A stretch of 64,000 bases of DNA, from contig MNCI01005245.1 of the NCBI GenBank assembly GCA_015680685.1, positions 119,299 through 183,298 of the forward strand, in the 5' to 3' direction. Within the stretch, counting starts at the first letter, position 1. Each line of letters begins with the position of its first letter. The stretch is from Gnetum montanum. Lineage: Eukaryota; Streptophyta; Gnetopsida; Gnetales; Gnetaceae. The notes under the pieces are model-generated. The model searched no databases. It was not told the DNA's origin and saw only the letters and a list, made by a program, of their open reading frames with translations. Position numbers and translations under genes: made by a program. Below, in pieces: positions 46,586 to 57,911 of the stretch.

Positions 46586-48267
46586 CGGATTCTATACTTT
46601 GTGTAGTGATAACATGTACTACAATGGTGCCATTGTTGAGTTGTATAGAAGACACACTAATTGTTCATACGACCTGTGTATAAAATAAGTTTAAGATTAA
46701 AGAACTAGGAATGAATTCTCAGAAATCATGATAAACTTTAAAGACTCAGTTCTGTGTCCTTCATGACTGAATGTGTTAAGTTTGACATCAAATTATAAGT
46801 TGAATAAGATTCCTAACCTTCTTGTAAAGGTGAAATTATTGAAAACTACAGACCCAGAAAAATAGGTGCGTAATTCAAATTGGGAAATGATTAATACACT
46901 CACTGTTGAAAAAGTCTCATCCCAATGATGGAGAAAAGCATCTAACTGACCCTCCTCTGATGATAATCATATCTGTTGTCCAACTACATAGCAAGCCAAG
47001 AATGAGGATAAATACAGAATCTGTAGAAATGTTTGGGCTAAAGGGCAACTGGTCATAGTTAGAGATTGTTTGAAGAGGAATCTGGCTTAAATTGGGATCC
47101 TACGGTGATGATGAGGGGTTACAGAGACAAGACCATTAATAGAAGTGGAACAGTTCATATGGTTGATTGTTATATAGGAGAAATCATAATGACATCACAA
47201 ATTTCTTGTGTGCTTTTCCTTTAATCCTTTCATTCTTCTTCTTTGATGTAACTAATTGATGATGAAATTATTTTGCAGGCATCCATGAACATTGGGATGA
47301 TAGAATTCCAAGGCATGGTAGTGAATGTTTCAAAGTCTTGTTGTTTCCACACTACTATCATCCCGTAGGTGACCTCGATATTGTAACAAGCAATGTTCTT
47401 CCTAAAAATTTTCTGGCTTTAGATCTTGGTCCCAAGATGTACATTGCTCAAGACCTTGAAAAAGCTTCTAGTTATGATGCTTTTGTAGCCCACCTCCATT
47501 GTGATGTATCAGATGCAATAAGTTAGCTTAACATCTTTAAAGTTTTCTATTTTATAAATTTTGAATGCAAGAAATATATCACTTTATTGTTAGACTACTT
47601 TGCTTTTATATTTAAGAGATACCTTCTCAATTATTGTGTTGTTCTTTTCTATGTAAAGAGTTTTTTACTTTTGTAATCTATGTGAACTTCTGTTTTCAGT
47701 GGTTTTTGAGTGTCTTTTTTAAATTTATATTTGGGGATAAATTGAGGCAACAGCAAGGCCTCTATGCACACTTTACCAACAACACCTACCTTTTCATTTC
47801 TTCCCATTTGTTCTATCTTTTATTTTATCTGTTTCAAAAACTTTTGAATTTTCTTAAATTCTCATTGCTTAATTTCTTTTGTAGGTAAACTTTCTTACGC
47901 ATGCTGAAGATATTGACAACATGAATAACAAGAACCAGAATAAAAAATTGAAGGACCAAGTAGAGCTTTTGGATGATAGCACTGATGATGGTTAAGGTGG
48001 TACAGTACGGGACATTTTCAGAAGAGAAAATGTGCTAAAACTTGAGTATCTCCACAAGCATTACCAATCCTTCAAAACTTATAACAAATAAGTTGAAAAT
48101 CTAAGTTTGGCTGATCTACATAATTTTTCATTATGGGAGAACTATGATCAAGTAGTATGTTGAATTAGTGAAGGTTGTCCATCCCATACTAGATTAATGT
48201 CTTTATCTCAATGATACTCACAAGAAAATGCTAAAGGTGGAATATGGTAAGTAATGTTGAAACATAA

Positions 48268-49075
48268 TGATGAGCGGCGAGGTACCCCTACGCTCAATCA
48301 TATGAATACGAGTGTTTCACACATGATTCGGTCGAATTCCAAGGACTAAGTGCCTATGCACCTGTGTGGAATAATAATGGGTTGATTAATCGTTGTCTTC
48401 CCAAACTTACTTGTATGTCATGGTTGTATAGTTAAGTAAGCTTGAGGCATATGATTTTTATGGCTTTTATGTGTTTTATATCTTGCACTAATAAGGAGGG
48501 GAGAGAGAAATAACTAAGTAACTAATCTAATTTAGCTATTCATTAACTAAGTTCTAAGTACTTCTAACACCTATATTTGTTCCCACTTGCCATACACATC
48601 TTGAACTAGTGCAACGCTGCTGGGATTACTAAATACTAATCGTTACTAGGTTACCAAGCACTACATGCATGCTCGAAGCAGTCATACTGAGTGTATTTAA
48701 CTAAGAGAGTTGTAGGGTGAGATAAATCATTAATTAACTATGAAAGAATTAAATAATAATTAACACTAATTAATCTATTCTGTATGCTGCAAGGTTTATC
48801 ATAAAGTTTGTCTTTATTGCCGTACACAAAGTGTGCTTAGGTACACAATGCTTGAATAAAGATCCATTCATTCTATGACTCCTACTGCGGGCATGTAGAA
48901 ATAATTCTAACTCTGGAAGGAGAAAATGGCAAGATTTTGGCTAAGGGACTAACTTCTAACTGTGGAAACCAAGGGCATCGCCTCTTATTTATAGATAAGA
49001 AGACATGTTGCGATATCAGGTATCTGACATTGCATGGTAGATGCGATATTGCGTACGCGATATCACGGTTCATCA
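48268..49075 (-). repeat. 3' LTR of element H
   Basis: 808 bp, TGATGAACCGTGATATCGC (minus start at 49075) to ...CGCTCATCA. The promoter holds GCGTACGCGATATC and GATATCAGGTATCTGACAT-type palindromes, then TATA (TATAAATA, minus, near 48992). Confidence 0.92.
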
Positions 49076-50800
49076 TACCCCCATGACTGAATGAAAACTC
49101 ATCCTCGAGTTCCTTACAACATATTGGGAAGGTATGAGATTATTAACTGAATGACCATTGATGGTGGAATGGGTTGACTGACTCAACGTGCCTAGTGAAT
49201 GAATCAACAATACAATATATGACAACATGAGTGTTCATGACCACAACAGTGAACACTATACATAATGACATCCAATATTATTTGGCAGTTGGAACAGAAG
49301 AAGGAGAGAGAGAGAGAAAAGAATAAGATGTGTTGCTACTAATACCAATATTGCACCTTTTATTGTTCATCCATAGCCATGCGGTTGCTCCTTTCGCAAA
49401 CATTCTAGTTCCAGTCCATCCTGAGTGCATCCTCCAGGGCCAATCCATTATTGTATGATCGCCATCTGCACACATAACACAGTCACAAATGAGCGAGGTA
49501 GATAACACACAATGTAGTTGATACCTTGCCTCGATGTAAAGTGCATTGGCTGAGTTCTGATTATGGCAGATACTGGTTCTGGAGTTTTAACACTGGTGAC
49601 TACCAAAGGTGTAGGGGTTATGAAAAATTAAAAAATTTGTGCCTAGGCCCCCATGACTAAGAGCGAACCTCTGGTAGCGATAGGGTGGAAAAAGATAAGG
49701 AATAAGAAAGGTGGACAAAAAGTAATAATGGAAATTCCAATAAAATGGATTTCATAGATGGGGATGAAACAAAAAGTTGTTGATTGTAGGAAATATTTAA
49801 GAGAAAGAAGTTAATAAATGCCCCAAAAAGGAATGCCAGTGGGTCTTTCCCAAAGTAGGCTCATGCCTTTAGTGCCCTGATAGACCCACAAACCAAAGAG
49901 TCCGTAGGCTCTAGGAATGTTATTTGGAAGCAAGAGTTAAAAACTTACCCACAAGAAAATACCAAGGAAGAATAATGCATCAACCAAGATACAGACTAAT
50001 GATTAAACCGGCAATGAGGTGAGAAATGGAAAAGAAAGGTGGATAGTAGAGAATGGAGTGGAAACCCAAGAACAAGGTTGTGTAAAGTCCCTTGTGTGTT
50101 TCATGGTTAATGTGACCGAGTAGAACTCATTCCAAATCCAGGCTCAACAATCCATGTTCAATGACCTCGCATCAACACATTTGACCAATCCATCCCCTTG
50201 AAGTAACAAGAATGGCTCTACAAAAATTCACCACCACTCTGAGGAAAGCAAGATGGAGAACTAGGAAGTGAGAAGGGGCCTTAGTTAGAGGGAACCTTTA
50301 GGCATGGGTAACATGTCTTTCCAGTGCCATAACCAACGCATGTAGCCAAAAATCATTGTTGTGTCTAAGGGGTGTGCTTTGAATTCTCACTATTTTTTTT
50401 ATGTTTTTCGCGTGAGAACCACACCATGCAAAGACTTATTTTTATGTACTCAGCTTCCGGTAATTTGGTGAATGATCAGAATGGCAGAAAACAAAAGCGC
50501 TAAGCATCCAAGCCCTCAAGAGAATAGCTAGTACAAATGCATAGAATCCCCTTGAAGTCACACCCTTTTCATCCTTTGAGTCTTTTCTCAGTCTGAGAAA
50601 TACCCAGTCACCAATTCATTAATAGTTTTATTAGAGGAAGGGACTGTACAGTTCCAAGCCAAGAAGAACCATAGGATTGTATGGATGCATGAACGATGTG
50701 AACTCATTGCCTGTTAATCAAAAGAACCATACCCTAAACTCATGGAAAGGTTTTGTTTGTTGCACATTGACTAATAGTCTCTTATCTGGGCTCTCAGGTT
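49076..50800 (-). other. PPT and 3' noncoding region of element H
   Basis: CATGGGGGTA (minus) adjoins the LTR at 49076-49086. A second, similar tract TTAGTCATGGGGGCC lies about 580 bases further in (near 49649-49663), followed by an AT-rich run. Conserved family blocks lie at 49860-50340. No coding frame. Confidence 0.65.
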
Positions 50801-53800
50801 TATCTATGGTCATGGCCCCTGAAGGAAAAGTTTCATAGATAATGTAAGGTCCTTCCCACAATGTTTGAAATTTGGTACGCTGTGACACATGTGTGGGATT
50901 CTAGTAGAGAACCTTATCTCCTGGTTGGTACTTAACTCTCCTAATTTCTAGGTCATGACGTTGTTTATTAAATGCCTTGTGCAACTCATTAGATGATAGG
51001 GTAGCTAGTTGTTCTCATCTAGCAAGTTAGGAGTCATTAACCTTTGTTTTTGTGTTAGATCGAGGTCAAGGTTGAGATCACATGCCATGGCTAGTGTACG
51101 GAGCTTAGTTTGGATAGGAAGCATTGGATGTTTTCCATACACTAACTCGTAGGGAGAGTAACCTATAGGGAGTTTCCATGTGGAGCAGTATGCCCAAAGA
51201 GCATCATTCAGTTTAGTGCTCTAGTCTCACCTATACTTGCTAATGATTCTGGTTAGTATCTTAGTAATCTCCTTATTGGTGACCTTAGCTTGACCGTTTG
51301 CTTGGGGGTGGTATGGTGTAGTCAATTTGTGCTCAACCTCTAAGTGTTACATTAACTTTTGAAAAGTTGCACCTGTAAAGTGTGTACCATTATCTGAGAT
51401 AAGTGCACATGGCATACCAAACCTGTTGACAACTTGTTGTTGGAAAAATCGTGCAGCTGTAGATGAGGTGCAATCTTTAATAGCAGCTGCTTTAGCCCAT
51501 TTTGTTAAGTAGTCTATGGCAACTATGATGTATGCTTTTCCATTGGACATTGGTGTAATGGGCCCCATGAAATCGATTCCCCAAATGTTGAAGGGTTCTA
51601 ACTGTTGAATCCATTATTCTAGACCCTCCATTGTAGCAGTCATTCCCCCATCACGTTGACAGCGTTCACAAGATTGGACAAATTGATGGGTGTCTCGAAA
51701 TAAGGTAGGCCAATAGTACCCTGCAAGTAGGATCTTAATGGTTGTTCATCTCCTAGCATAATGACCCCCATAAGGGCCCTCATGAGCATCTTGGAGAACC
51801 CTTAGTTGATTTATATCGGGAACACACCATCGAACCAAGCCATCAGGACATACTTTATAAAGTTGTTCATTGATTTCCATAAAGTACTTGGCTCTGTGAA
51901 GAAGCTGTTGTTTCTTCTTAAGGTCTAACTCTTGTGGTGTTTGTTGGGTAAGGAGATGGTCAAAATGCTACTATACCAGTTTGTCTCCATGGGTGATTGA
52001 TCATTCACTACACCAGCAAAGAGGAACTCATCAGGGAAGTGATCAAAAATAGGATACTTGTCCTCTTTACTGTCCTAGCGCAACTGAGATAAATGGTTGG
52101 CAACTACGTTGTCAGTGCCTTTAACATCAATCATTATTAGATCAAACTCTTGTAGGATTACCAGCCATCGTATAATATGGGGGCTTACCATTGGCTTATT
52201 CATGAGGAACCAAATTGCACTATGATCTGTGTGTATGAATACTTTGTATCCTAATACATAGTGACTAAATTTTTCTAGTGCAAACACTACAGCCATTAAT
52301 TTTTTTCTGTAGTAGTGTAGTTAAGTTGTGCACCAACTATACTTCTACTTGTAATAAGGGTGTTTTTGATCATCTCATTGTGTAAGTACGGCTCCTAAGG
52401 TATAGTTGGATGCATCAGTCATGACATGAAACAATTTGGACTAGTCAAGAGCTTGTAAAATGGGTGTTTCTACCAGCTTCTGCTTCAAAGTTTGGAAGGC
52501 TAGTTCACATTCCCTGGTCCACTCGAAGAGTACACCCTTTTTCGTTAACTCTACCAATGGTTTGACAACCTTTGAAAAGTTCTCTATGAATATCCTATAG
52601 TAGCCAGTGTGTCCAAGGAATGATCGAATGTCTTTGACAGCTTCTAGTTGATGGGTAATTCCTTGGATGACTTTGATTTTCTCANCTTCTAGTTGATGGG
52701 TAATTCCTTGGATGACTTTGATTTTCTCAGGGTCTACCTCTATCCCTGCATGTAAAATTTTATGCCCAAGTACTATGCCTTCTTGGACCATTAAATGGCT
52801 TTTCTGCTAGTTGAGCCTTAGATTAGTCTCTACACATCTTTTCAGCACTTGCTCTAACTGGTCCAAGGCTTGATCAAAACTTGCTTCGTAAGTGGAGAAA
52901 TCATCCATAAAGACTTCCATACCATTTTCTATCTATTGCTGGAATATGCTTAGGACTAAGTGTTGAAATGTGGCAGGGGCATTGCACAAGCCAAACAACA
53001 TTTGTTTATATGCAAACATTCCCCAAGGACTAGTGAACATAGTTTTGGCTTGGTATTATAGGGCTAGTTGTATTTGGTTGTATTCGCTATAGCCATCCAG
53101 AAAACTATAATAGTGATGCCTTGCAATTGTGTCTAAGACTTGGTTAACAAATGACAATGGAAAGTGATCCTTGAATGTTGCCATGTTTAGCAGCCTAAAA
53201 TCTATGCACACCCTCCATTTGCCTCCCTTTTTAGGCATGATTACTAAGGGGCTAACCCATTCGCTATTAGCAATGGGGTATATGAACCCAACCTTTAGAA
53301 GCTATTCGATTTCTTCTTTTACTACTTGCTTCAACTTTGGGTTCAATCGCCTTTGTGGTTTTTTTTGAGGTTTCATGGAGGAGTCAGTGTAAATCCTATG
53401 CTGGCATATCCTAGGACCTATTCTAGTTAATTTCGGATATGGCCAAGTGAAGGCTTTTGACCACTTGTTTATTACTTTGAGCAGACTTTCTTTCTGTTGC
53501 AGAGCAGGTCTTGCGTTGATGATTATCGATTTTCCATTCTTAAGGAATGCATATTCCATATTGATGGGCAATGGTTTTAGCTCTATGGGCTCTTGTTTAA
53601 ATTTCTTGGGAATTTCCAACTTTCCCCAGTTGATGTTTTCTAAGTTAGGACTAGGAAGCTAGTGGTGGACTAGAGCATTAATGCTATCTATATAAGCGCA
53701 AGTCAAACCCTTAGTTAGTTCCATGCATAGAAGTGAGCTGCTTTCTTGATCAGCTATTAGCCACTGGCTGTTGTCTTGTCTTATGGCTGCTGCATACAAG

Positions 53801-54300
53801 CACCTTTGTATGTTGATCGTTTGTGCACACTGATTGCGTGTGCAATGCTAAACTTTGCACAACCCATGATCTCTGCACGTAATTGCACCCTGTGTCGCTG
53901 TATGTGATGCATGGAACCTTCTTCTTCTTAATCTTTCCAAAAGAATTTTTCTTAGATATTTCTAGGGAAAGATCGCAAATACCTAGGTGCGCATCGATAG
54001 TGCTTAGCCATGCCCTTCCCATTATGATTGGGAAGTCCCCCTTACTGTTATTCACTTGGATCACTAGGAAGTCAACTAGATATGACCATTCACAAAGAAT
54101 GGTAACAATGTCCTCCACTAATCCTAAGGGGATGGTGATGGATTGGTCGGCTAACTCTAACCAGACATTGCTCTTTTTCAATGGGGGCAAGTTCCAGGCC
54201 TTATACATTTCTTAGGATATTAGGTTGATACCAGAACTTGAATCTAAAAGAGCTTTGCATGGCCCATTCCTAGTGATTTTTAGATAGATTAGGGGACTCC
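50800..54300 (-). pseudogene. pol of element H (protease, RT, RNase H, integrase)
   Basis: Protease near 54270-53950: LLDSSSGINLIS (Ser where Gly of D-S-G is expected), then DFPIIMGRAWLST. RT 53310-52440: MPKKGGKWRVCIDFRLLN, FLDGYSEYNQIQ, catalytic FMDDF near 52905, EGIVLGHKILHAGIEVDPEK, IRSFLGHTGYYRIF. RNase H 52296-52075: VFALEKFSHYVLGYKVFIHT. Integrase: HHCC zinc region (HEGPYGGH...CERCQRD) near 51800-51650, then IDYLTKWAK and [11 protein letters not shown] with both Asp kept, YHPQ-type end, and a C-terminal WEGPYIIYETF block near 50850. No chromodomain seen. The order PR-RT-RH-IN and the motifs fit the Athila/Tat branch. An N with 44-base duplicated edges at 52641-52729 is an assembly seam inside RT. 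Confidence 0.9.
52641..52729. other. One-N gap with duplicated edges (assembly artefact)
   Basis: CTTCTAGTTGATGGG...TTTTCTCA is present at 52641-52684 and again at 52686-52729 around the N at 52685. Same cause as at 12960. Confidence 0.85.
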
Positions 54301-56910
54301 CAAGATTAGAGAATTTCCTGGGAAGGTGGCTAGCTTTGATTCAATTAGTAACGACATGTGTTAACATGACTGTATGCGTTGAATGCAGTGTTAAGTTTGA
54401 AGGGGGCTTCGAAGCTTTAGTTGATACAAAGGCGTCCAAAGATTCAGCCACTTGGGGTTGCAAAGCCTGGTTAGAATGTTGGTTTTGAAGAAAGATCTTT
54501 TCTTCATACGGTTATCAGAACCAACAGTAGGTTGAGGATTAACAGCACTTGTGGCATTGCGTTGCTGTGGCTGAGTAGGGAGTTCACCTTGCATTACTGT
54601 AGCAGGTGGTAATGGAGCTATTAGTGGAAGAGATGCGGCTAGATTGGAAGGATGGTATACTTGTGGAATGTCACCCCTAGGAGAGAGAGTCCTATAGTAC
54701 TCACGAGCTTGGTAGTGATGTTGGGGAGTAACGTGACCAACAGAGTCACGTGGAGAGATCGGATGCTGCACGTAATATCCATATGGGTCTAGTTGCCAGT
54801 AAGGATATTGTTGCCTTGGTGGTGGCATTCCCCATTATTGTGGGTGCTGTCACTATTGATGTTGCTTGATTGGTTGTGGTGGAGTTCCACTTGGATAATA
54901 CGTTAAAGGTTGGTGGAATTTCCTTAGGTTACCATGGGGATAAGATAACCGTCAGGATGTTTGCCGTTTGTTTAAACGTGGATTAAGCGCATACATTCCA
55001 AACTCTTGTAAATGTGAGATTATAGGGTAACATCCCTTAGGATGGTCATATTGACAGATCTCACATCCACTATCATCGTCTGTATCTGAGTCCACAACCT
55101 CTTCAATAATAGCAACTTTACCCTTACCCTTGTTACGTGCATTTTCTACTTCTCTCTTTTTCCTTTTGTCATGGTCACTACCTTGCTCCCTAGAATCCTC
55201 TACTACTTTGAGCATAGTTTGAAACCTACTAGGGAGTCCCACATTTGGTCTACCTTTGTCGATACTTTAGATGCTAACTTTTGAATAGACAAGGTTTTCC
55301 TATTCACCATCTCTTCGAGTGGTGACTCTTCCTCATCTTCACAAAATCTTACTCCCTTCTTTCAGAGGGAAGGATCTCTGTTGTATTCTTCCACACTCTC
55401 TCTTTTTCGTAGCTCCCCTTCTTCTTTAGCTACTTGCTCTAGCAGTCTGTGGATTTGATGGGACCTAAGCTCAGATAATCTTCCTTGGGCATAAGTCCCA
55501 AGGGTCCTTCTTGTTTCATGCCTAAGCCCATCTACGAGATGGTGTAGTTGATCTTGTTGCAAATAACCATGGCCAAGACAACGATGTAAGAGTGCATACT
55601 AGTGGCCCATGGCAGCATCTAAGGGTTAATGATTTCCTTGTTTCCATCCTTGGATATGCTTTCACAGGTTAGATACACAGGAGTACGTTTGGTACTTATC
55701 ATTGAACAATTCTAACATCATACTCCACCTATGAATGAATTCCAGTTCTAAGGACTGGTACAAGCTTTCAGCTTCTTTTATTAGTGTTCGTGGGAACAAC
55801 TTAAGCTTTTGCCACTCATTTTCTATGTTTTGCAAGGCACATGCATCATGAAATGCTTGTAAGTGATTTTGAGGATCAATGTTATATCCCCCTTTAAATC
55901 GTGGGATGTTATTCATGTCTAGCCTCTTGATCCTACTATCTTTTTGGTGCCTTGTTGGAACTCTCACGACCTCAGTTATATTTAGCATGCTTCGCGTGGT
56001 GAGTAGGGGTTCATCATGATCATCTTGTTCGTAGCATCTATGGTGTCTATGTAGTTCCCTACTCTCCCTTCTTCTATGATGTGATTCCCTAGAGTGCCCT
56101 CATCCTTTGTCTTGGTTGTCTCGTTTGTGACTTCCACTTTGTTTGCCCTTATCTTCATGATATGTTTCTCTATGGCTACGTCCGGACATGGAAGGAGAGG
56201 GTGAAGGAGACGATGGGGGTGAAGGAGACGATGGGGGTGAAGAAGAAAGAGAACTGCCACCATGACGGTGTCTACTACCTTCTCTTCGGTGGTCTCTCCC
56301 TCGATCGCGATTGCGATCAGAATGCCCACCTTTGTCATGTACCCTTCTTCCACTCTTTGTGTCTGTTAGTATTAGCACCTGGGTTATGAATAGTAGAATG
56401 AAGGTTCCGATACACAACCCCTTGGCCAAAGTTAAGGGGAGGAACATTGTTATGTGGGTGACTACCTGAGGCAGGTTCATCACCCTCAATTTCACTTAAA
56501 ACATGTGGGGCATCCTTAGACCATTTTCCCTTTAAGGACTTATGGTGTCTCTCCTGTTGCAAGTCTCTTTGATGTTGCGCTTTGGTGGGATGATAGTCTC
56601 TCGAATCATAGTCCTGCGCAATGTACTCTGCATGTAAGTGTTGCATGCTTATTCGTGTGAGAGCACGAAGAAGCATACTTGGGATTGAACGGTTGGGAGG
56701 TAACACTATGTTACCTTCCAAGTCACGCCAACACAGCTGTTTGTCTTGGTGGAGAATAAAGGTGAAGTCGGGTACATATTCATCGGGGTGAATATATACC
56801 ACACAAAACTATTGAGGAATTGGCAGATCAACGTCACGTGTAACTTGTCGTCGATTGCTTCTTGTGTTAGTCCTAGGTGGTGAAGTTCTTTTGTGCGAAG
56901 AAGAAGACAT
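54300..56910 (-). pseudogene. gag of element H
   Basis: Start ATG at 56910 (MSSSSHKRTSPPRTNTRSNR), 114 bases after the PBS; one stop follows at codon 34. Domain order: an N-terminal region with YIHPDEYVPDFTFILHQDKQ and NIVLPPNRSIPSMLLRALTR (about residues 38-110); an Arg/His/Ser/Asp-rich middle including SSSPPSSPSPPSSPSPSPS; the Gag core near 55930-55670 (IPRFKGGYNIDPQNHLQAFH); LRHETRRTLGTYAQGRLSEL near 55520; a Lys-rich linker; the short knuckle CEICQYDHPKGCYPI near 55072-55028; and a Pro/Gln/Tyr-rich tail with MQGELPTQPQQRNATSAVN. At over 850 codons it is long for a plant Gag. Stops and a shift near 56100 break it. Confidence 0.87.
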
Positions 56911-57023
56911 CTTATCTTGTTCAGTGTGCAATGTACTATTATTGTTTTCTTAACCAACCCTAAGGGTTTGTTCCAACGATGTGAATGATTTCCTAAGTTC
57001 TACTTAGTGCACAAACAACTAAG

Positions 57024-57041
57024 TCCCTGGCAACAATGCCA
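57024..57041 (-). other. Primer binding site of element H
   Basis: TGGCATTGTTGCCAGGGA on minus, one base after the LTR end. It differs from the tRNA-Asp complement mainly at former CpG positions. Confidence 0.85.
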
Positions 57042-57042
57042 A

Positions 57043-57617
57043 TGATGAGCGACGAGGTACCCCTACGCTCAACTATACGAATACGAGCGTTTCATGCATG
57101 ATCCAATTGAATTCCAAAGACTAAGTGCCTATGCGCCTGTGTGGAACAATAATGGGTTGATTAATCGTTTTTTTCCCAANATGGGATTACCAAATGCTAG
57201 TCGTTACTGGGTTACCAAGCGCTACACGCATGCTTGAAGTGGTCGTACTGAGTGTATTTAACTAAGAGAGTTGTAGGGTGAGAGAAATCATTAATTAACT
57301 ACGAAAACATTAAATAATAATTAACACTAATTAATCTATTCTGTATGCTGCAAGGTTTATCATAAAGTTTGTCTTTATTGCCGTACACAATGCTCGAATA
57401 AAGATCCGTTCACTCTATGACTCCTACTGTGGGCACGTAGAAATAATTCTAACTCTGGAAAGAAAAAATGGCAAGATTTTGACTAAGGAACTAACTTCTA
57501 ATTGTGGAAACCAAGGACGTCGCCTCTTATTTATAGATAAGGAGACAGGCTACGATATCGAGTATTCGACATTTCATGGTAGATCTGATATCGCGGACGC
57601 GATATCACGGTTCATCA
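57043..57617 (-). repeat. 5' LTR of element H (with an assembly gap)
   Basis: Same ends as the 3' LTR but only 575 bases, because about 230 bases are missing at the single N at 57180. The gap falls between TTTTTTCCCAA and the ATGGGATTACC block. Confidence 0.88.
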
Positions 57618-57911
57618 CACAACTAAACTTTGCATTGTTTTCTTAAAATGCAATCATGTACAAAGATTGCTATGGATTTTGTATCCCCAAAAGGTGCATT
57701 AGAGTGCATTAAAGTAGTAGATCACCTCAGAGATCTCACAACCAATGATAAAGTAGACAAGACAGATAAACTAGAGGTATTGTAATTATCATTCAACTAA
57801 AATAAGATAGTAATGTATATATTTTTTTTCAAATTTTTGAGATTGCATTTCTAACTAATGCATGGAAAAAAAGGCATGCACTTGATCATTTCATGGAAGC
57901 TATTGTGAAAT

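Larger units (their letters stand above)
48268..57617 (-). mobile_element. Full-length Ty3/gypsy element H, inserted in a JmjC pseudogene intron
   Basis: 9.35 kb, minus orientation: 5' LTR 57617-57043, PBS, gag from 56910, pol to about 50800, 1.7 kb noncoding, PPT, 3' LTR 49075-48268. Flanks CATAA (48263-48267) and CACAA (57618-57622) are a 5-bp target duplication with one change. Over the first ~135 bases the two LTRs differ at roughly one site in ten by eye, so the insertion is old. It is the best-preserved copy here and serves as reference. It lacks the accessory ORF. Coding frames have stops and shifts. Confidence 0.93.
46586..57911 (+). pseudogene. JmjC-domain histone demethylase (plant KDM3/JMJ25-like) pseudogene, split by element H
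   Basis: The parent family removes H3K9 methyl groups. Segments: 46586-47200 with NCSYDLC (RING-like Cys block), SSDDNHICCPT, KGQLVIVRDCLKRN and GLNWDPTVMMRGYRD; 47279-47510 with RIPRHGSECFKVLLF, LDLGPKMYIA and LHCDVSDA (HxD iron ligands); 47885-48247 with VNFLTHAED, VRDIFRRENVLKLEYLHKHY and ending THKKMLKVEYG at a donor GTAAGT; after H, 57640-57783 with SCTKIAMDFVSPKGALEC and DKTDKLEV; and possibly a last exon near 57865-57911. Introns are kept, so it is a DNA-level copy, not a retrocopy. Several in-frame stops occur. The donor after SDA reads ATAAGT where GTAAGT is expected, and the acceptor before the fourth segment ends AAA. The exon with the third iron ligand (PHQVRN-type His) was not found. 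The N-terminal zinc-finger part is missing at the LTR border. Confidence 0.86.

Noticed and set aside
47634-47888. Open frame of 84 codons between the JmjC segments
   Set aside because: It lies in a T-rich intron between recognised exon remnants; the hydrophobic peptide reflects base composition.
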